Assembly (NCBI GenBank): GCA_027487575.1
Contig: JAIYDJ010000094.1
Coordinates: 1 to 38,359 of the forward strand
DNA from: Rhodobacter sp.
Lineage (GTDB): Bacteria > Pseudomonadota > Alphaproteobacteria > Rhodobacterales > Rhodobacteraceae
Direction of reading: 5' to 3'
Length of the DNA stretch: 38,359 bases
Part shown: positions 35,701-38,359 of the stretch, one piece after another
Position numbering within the stretch: the stretch's first letter is position 1
Layout of the letters: every line of letters begins with the position of its first letter
Program-made: the position numbers and the translations under genes
The notes under the pieces: model-generated
Databases searched by the model: none
The model's input: the letters and a program-made list of their open reading frames with translations, nothing else
Told to the model about the DNA's origin: nothing

Positions 35701-35818
35701 CCTCGGGGTATTGCCGCACCGGCAGGTTCACAACCGAGGCAAGCCCAAGAAACAGGATCAGCGCGGCCAGAACGGTGGACAGCACGGGCCGGCGGATGAA
35801 GATTTCCGAAAAATGCAT
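32741..35818 (-). CDS. RND efflux pump inner-membrane subunit (HAE1/AcrB type)
   Basis: This 1025-residue protein is a full-length RND transporter driven by proton import. It begins MHFSEIFIRRPVLSTVLAAL (ATG 35818, GGAG upstream; the frame opens at 35851). It has two repeats of six spans. The proton-relay Asp pair is in IGLVVDDAIVVVENIHRHIE (transmembrane helix 4), and large periplasmic loops lie between. The HAE1 class exports hydrophobic and amphiphilic drugs. It follows its adaptor gene by 10 bases, forming an adaptor-pump operon. No outer-membrane channel gene is in the window, so a TolC-like protein from elsewhere is needed. The substrate is unknown. Confidence 0.96.
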   Translation of the reverse strand: MHFSEIFIRRPVLSTVLAALILFLGLASVVNLPVRQYPEVEETVVTITTVYPGAAPDLIQGFITSPIAAAVSTTENIDYITSQSRPSASVVTVQMQLGADPDIALTEVMSKVQQVRGQLPSESDDPVIVKGTGQSFALMYLAVQNPNMTPEQLTEYLERVVRPRVTNIDGVAQMEILGASQFAMRVWLDPLELSARGVTASEVLAAIRSSNFLSAPGKTENEYFAYSLTLESTIQAPEAFGALPLVQGANGVVRLRDVADIELASGNSDAVVTFDGEPGTFIGIIPAPGENQLDIATNVRAELPGLVATLPKGMTINLVYDSTETIAASIEEVFKTIAEAVAIVVVVILLFLGSFRSVLMPIVTIPLSLIGVCTIMLALGYSINLLTLLAMVLAIGLVVDDAIVVVENIHRHIEDGMTPAQASILGMKEITGPVVAMTITLAAVLAPLAFTGGLTGSLFAEFALTLAGSVVISGIVALTITPAMSARLLTHGEQGRFQRTVDRVLNGVSNWYERRVSSSLDYRPVTMLMVLSLLGATGFMFLNTSSELAPEEDSGALFAILNGPRYATLNYTAAFTDEIAARTKDIEEVQTSFSVAGFGGAGNSGFYIWALKDWSDRDRGQAEIQAQIQGSLDGAPGLQGYVFAPPSLPGAGGGLPISMVLQSIHAPERVFEIAEEIRLKAMQSGMFIVMQNSLSYDAPQVRVVIDRDRAANLGVSVAEIGNTLSLLVGGGAVAQFDRDSNSYDIITQVPEAWRDNPERLTEFFVRSGSGAMVPLSSVVTLNPGVTAASIEQFNQLNAATLSAMPMPGLSSGVALAELDRIAAETLPDGFFVDYSGQSRLEKSEGNTILLAFAAALVVIYLVLAAQFESFRDPFIIMMSVPLSIFGAVLPLYLGLGTLNIYTQVGLITLIGLITKHGILMVEFANQQRELGMSRREAIVAAAKTRLRPILMTTAAMALAVVPLIIAEGAGAAARQAIGLVIFAGLLVGTFFTLFVVPMFYTLISRSDGAYQLHRSSVEKTFGASV

Positions 35819-35828
35819 GGCGCCGCTC

Positions 35829-36929
35829 CTATTCGCCGGCGGGGGCGTCAAGCGTGACGGAATCGTCGATCACCACCTTTGCCCCGTCGGTCAACCGGTT
35901 CTGACCCGACGTGACGATCTGCTGCCCCGCGGAAATTCCCTCGACCACCTCGATCCGCGACCCGGACCGGCGGCCCAGCGTGACAAAGACCTGATCGACA
36001 ACCAGTTCCCCCTCAACCTCGCCGGGTTGCACGACATAGACGGAATCGCCGTACAGGGTGGAACTGATGGCGGTTTGCGGCAACGCGATCACACCGTCCT
36101 CGACCGGCAGGGCGATGCGCACGCGCAGGAACTGACCGGGGAACAGCACGCCAGACGGATTGTCGACCTCGGCCCGCACCGACACCAGCCGCGAATTTGG
36201 GTCGACGCGCGGCTCGATCGCAATGATGCGGCCCTTGGCGTTCAGATCCTCGACCTCGGTCGCCACCGTGATTTCTCGCCCCAGGACAAGCGCGCTGATC
36301 TGCTGTTCCGGCACGGCGAAATCCACCCGCATCTGGCTCAGATCCTGCAGGGTCGCAAAGATGGTTCCCGGCGTCACATACTGGCCGATCTCGATTTGCG
36401 GGATGCCGATGGTGCCCGCGAAGGGGGCCGTCATCCGCTTGCTGTCCAGCGCGGTCTGCACCTGCGCCACTTCGGCGCGGGCGCTTTCGGTCTGCGCCTC
36501 GGAGGTTTCCACCGTGTTCGCGGCACCAACGCCCCGGTCGCTCAACGTCTGGGCCCGGCGAAGTTCGGTGTTCGCCACCCCCAGCCCCGCCTCGGCCGCC
36601 GCAAGCGCCGCAATCTCGCTGTCGTCATCGATCTGCACCAGCGGCTGATCCTCGGTCACGGCGTCATTCGGCTTGAACAGGATATCCCGCACCAGCCCGC
36701 CGGATTCGATCGCAAGGTCCACCCCCCGAGCCGCAAGGGCCGTGCCGATGGCATCGATCCCCGGCTCCCATGTGACGGCGGCAACCGTTTCCGCCGTCAC
36801 CGGCACCGGGGCGGGCGCCATGCCGGCCAGAAACTGTGCGATCATGCCGTCGCGGAAGAACTTGAACCAGACGATCCCGCCGACCACAATGCCAAGCAGA
36901 AGGACCGCAATCATAAGCCGCTTGAACAT
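35829..36929 (-). CDS. RND efflux periplasmic adaptor (membrane fusion protein)
   Basis: This 366-residue protein bridges the RND pump and an outer-membrane channel. It has an N-terminal anchor (MFKRLMIAVLLLGIVVGGIV) and a split lipoyl domain (GLVRDILFKPNDAVTEDQPL and later TAPFAGTIGIPQIEIGQYVT). A short coiled-coil hairpin at about residues 100-150 is rich in Ala and Glu. Beta-barrel and membrane-proximal domains follow. ATG 36929 is preceded by GGAG. It is the first gene of the pump operon and diverges from the luciferase-like monooxygenase gene. Length and layout are normal. Confidence 0.95.
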   Translation of the reverse strand: MFKRLMIAVLLLGIVVGGIVWFKFFRDGMIAQFLAGMAPAPVPVTAETVAAVTWEPGIDAIGTALAARGVDLAIESGGLVRDILFKPNDAVTEDQPLVQIDDDSEIAALAAAEAGLGVANTELRRAQTLSDRGVGAANTVETSEAQTESARAEVAQVQTALDSKRMTAPFAGTIGIPQIEIGQYVTPGTIFATLQDLSQMRVDFAVPEQQISALVLGREITVATEVEDLNAKGRIIAIEPRVDPNSRLVSVRAEVDNPSGVLFPGQFLRVRIALPVEDGVIALPQTAISSTLYGDSVYVVQPGEVEGELVVDQVFVTLGRRSGSRIEVVEGISAGQQIVTSGQNRLTDGAKVVIDDSVTLDAPAGE

Positions 36930-37030
36930 GACATCGCTCCATTGGGGCAGTCGCTGCAAAAGAAACCCGGCAGCGGTCCGCGCTCACTGGACCGAAGCAA
37001 CCCGGCAGACAATCCTTGAACCGGCCCTAT

Positions 37031-37056
37031 CCACAACTACGTGGTGAAAGTACCAC
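37031..37056. promoter_or_regulatory. Candidate operator in the pump/monooxygenase divergent region
   Basis: GTGGT-N6-ACCAC (37041-37056) is a perfect inverted repeat. An overlapping CCAC-N6-GTGG (37031-37044) shares its left arm. The three half-sites lie 10-12 bases apart, suiting a dimeric repressor such as a TetR- or MarR-type protein. The site is about 100 bases upstream of the adaptor start. No regulator gene is adjacent, so the factor is unknown. Confidence 0.4.
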
Positions 37057-37149
37057 CTTTTGACGAAGACCTGACTGCAAATGACATGCTTCGTTCGGCA
37101 AGATGACGCCGCAGATGCACCGCTGGTTCCGCGGCATAGTCACATGGCC

Positions 37150-37178
37150 TTGGTTTCGCTCCTGCGGTTGCCTAAATG
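37150..37178 (+). promoter_or_regulatory. Candidate promoter for the luciferase-like gene
   Basis: TTGGTT (37150-37155) and TAAATG (37173-37178) are spaced by 17 bases, and the start codon lies 19 bases further with GGAGG between. The short leader and good spacing make this a credible promoter for the monooxygenase gene. Confidence 0.45.
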
Positions 37179-37197
37179 CACCACAACGGAGGCGCAC

Positions 37198-38214
37198 ATG
37201 CCGAAATACTCTCTTCTCGATCTGTCCCCCATTTCCGAGGGTCAGACAGCCGCCGACGCCCTGGCCAATACGGTGGAACTTGCACAGGCAGCCGAAGGTT
37301 TCGGCTATCACCGCTACTGGCTGGCCGAACATCACAACATGCCGGGCATTGCCAGCGCCGCGACGGCGGTCGTGATCGGTCATGTGGCGGGGTCCACGAA
37401 AACCATGCGGATCGGGGCGGGCGGCATCATGCTGCCGAACCACGCGCCGCTGGTCATCGCCGAACAGTTCGGCACGCTGGCCACGCTCTATCCCGGACGG
37501 ATCGATCTGGGGCTTGGCCGGGCACCCGGCACGGACATGGCCACCGCCCGCGCCTTGCGGCGACACATGGCCCCCGATGACAGCTTTCCGCAGGACGTGA
37601 TGGAACTGATCGGCTACTTCGGCGACGCCCAACCTGACGCCGCCGTGCGCGCCATTCCCGGGGTCGGCACGCAGGTGCCGGTGTGGATTCTGGGGTCCAG
37701 CCTTTATGGCGCACAACTCGCCGCCTATCTCGGCCTGCCCTATGCCTTCGCCTCGCATTTTGCGCCTGCCCTGCTGACCGAAGCACTGGCGGTCTACCGC
37801 AGCACCTTCCGGCCATCGGAACGGCTGGAAAAGCCATATGTCATGGTCGCCGCGGGGGTCTGCGCCGCCGATACCGACGCCGAAGCCGGGTTACTGCGCA
37901 GCTCGCAACTCCTCGCCTTCGCGCGGCTGCGCAGCGGCGCGCCGGGCAAGCTGCCCCGTCCGGTTCAGGACATTGGTGCGCAGATCCCCGGCCCCGTCCT
38001 TGTTCAGGTCGAACAGGCGCTGTCCTGCTCGGCTACCGGGTCTGCGGCATCGGTCCGGGAGGAGCTAGGCCGGATCATCGACACCTACAGGCCGGACGAA
38101 CTTCTGCTGACCGGCATGATCCATGATCATGGCGCACGCCTGCGTTCGTTCGAGATCGCGGCAGATGTCCTTTCGGAACGCGTTCCGGCACAAGTCCTGC
38201 GCGCCGCAGGATAA
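37198..38214 (+). CDS. LLM class flavin-dependent oxidoreductase
   Basis: This 338-residue protein belongs to the luciferase-like monooxygenase superfamily, a TIM-barrel enzyme using reduced FMN or F420-like cofactors. ATG 37198 has GGAGG six bases upstream; the open frame starts at 37081, but the earlier residues show no family match. Typical segments are [20 protein letters not shown] (about residues 39-58), [20 protein letters not shown] (about 71-90) and the strand [15 protein letters not shown]. It resembles the YhbW/MsnO8-like subgroup. Substrate is unknown. It diverges from the RND operon, so oxidation and efflux of one compound is possible. Confidence 0.92.
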   Translation: MPKYSLLDLSPISEGQTAADALANTVELAQAAEGFGYHRYWLAEHHNMPGIASAATAVVIGHVAGSTKTMRIGAGGIMLPNHAPLVIAEQFGTLATLYPGRIDLGLGRAPGTDMATARALRRHMAPDDSFPQDVMELIGYFGDAQPDAAVRAIPGVGTQVPVWILGSSLYGAQLAAYLGLPYAFASHFAPALLTEALAVYRSTFRPSERLEKPYVMVAAGVCAADTDAEAGLLRSSQLLAFARLRSGAPGKLPRPVQDIGAQIPGPVLVQVEQALSCSATGSAASVREELGRIIDTYRPDELLLTGMIHDHGARLRSFEIAADVLSERVPAQVLRAAG

Positions 38215-38244
38215 GGGCCGTGCCTCCGGGTCTCGGCAAAGCAT

Positions 38245-38272
38245 CCCCCCGCCCGGGGTTTCGGGCGGGGGG
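38245..38272. terminator. GC-rich hairpin between convergent genes
   Basis: A perfect 10-bp stem (CCCCCCGCCC at 38245-38254 with GGGCGGGGGG at 38263-38272) has an 8-base loop. It lies between the monooxygenase stop and the convergent gene at the right edge. No clear U-run follows on either strand, so it may work as a bidirectional terminator or RNA-protecting end. Confidence 0.6.
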
Positions 38273-38295
38273 ACGGTGGCACATTGGGCGGGTGT

Positions 38296-38359
38296 TCAGA
38301 TCACGAAGAAATCGGCGTTGGTCAGCAGGAGGCCGGTGTTCAGCGTGGCGAACTGCGTG
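38296..38359 (-). CDS. C-terminal fragment of a secreted (RTX-type?) protein
   Basis: Twenty codons are visible before the stop at 38296, translating TQFATLNTGLLLTNADFFVI. A hydrophobic, uncleaved C-terminus ending in aromatic and hydroxyl or acidic residues like this is common in type I-secreted calcium-binding proteins of Rhodobacteraceae. The rest lies outside the window, so this is a guess from the tail alone. Confidence 0.4.
   Translation of the reverse strand, partial: TQFATLNTGLLLTNADFFVI

Noticed and set aside
32699..35857. A 1052-codon plus-strand open frame opposite the RND pump
   Set aside because: The translation is low-complexity, rich in His, Arg and Gln, with no domains, while the minus strand encodes a complete RND transporter.

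Overview
The window looks like a chromosomal segment of an alphaproteobacterium of the Rhodobacteraceae/Rhodobacterales type. This is inferred from the order secE-nusG-rplK-rplA ... rplJ-rplL-rpoB, the high GC content, the many ATGA/TGATG gene overlaps and the protein sequences. No organism name can be fixed from the sequence alone. No tRNA, rRNA, insertion sequence or CRISPR array was seen.

Layout. (1) 1-8956, minus strand: the ribosomal/transcription region, read from secE (8956) through nusG, rplK, rplA, rplJ and rplL to a truncated rpoB running off the left edge. A two-gene insert (SAM methyltransferase plus a DUF616/TOD1-type glycosyltransferase-like gene) sits between the L11-L1 and L10-L12-beta operons. 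rpoB changes codon usage abruptly inside the rifampicin-pocket region near 2020-2090. (2) 9152-9955: a lower-GC secreted orphan. (3) 9994-19002: a Yej/Opp-type peptide ABC importer split into two strands. Binding protein and two permeases are on minus, the fused double ATPase on plus. Between them lies a divergent pair: a class III nucleotidyl cyclase and a DUF3095 cyclase-like protein. (4) 19211-26120, plus strand: three glycosyltransferases (MurG-like, GT4, MurG-like), a degenerate ABC-exporter-like protein whose ATPase motifs are nearly all lost, and a stand-alone cyclic-nucleotide-binding protein. (5) 26176-30552: a calcineurin-like phosphoesterase, a metallo-beta-lactamase-fold hydrolase, a NodB-like polysaccharide deacetylase and a GT4 glycosyltransferase. 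(6) 30641-32605: hemP with an operator-like palindrome, and two orphan GlpP/GlpQ-like polyol permeases without ATPase or binding protein. (7) 32741-38214: an RND efflux pump with its adaptor, divergent from a luciferase-like monooxygenase. The C-terminus of what looks like a secreted RTX-type protein enters at the right edge.

The most interesting block is 14.2-30.6 kb. Genes for making a cyclic nucleotide (cyclase), binding one (single-domain CNB protein), and possibly cleaving one (phosphoesterase, MBL fold) lie among glycosyltransferases, a deacetylase and a pseudo-ATPase ABC protein. I propose, as inference only, a cyclic-nucleotide-tuned surface glycoconjugate system with a non-hydrolysing ABC scaffold. 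Its NBD contains a segment that appears to occur three times.
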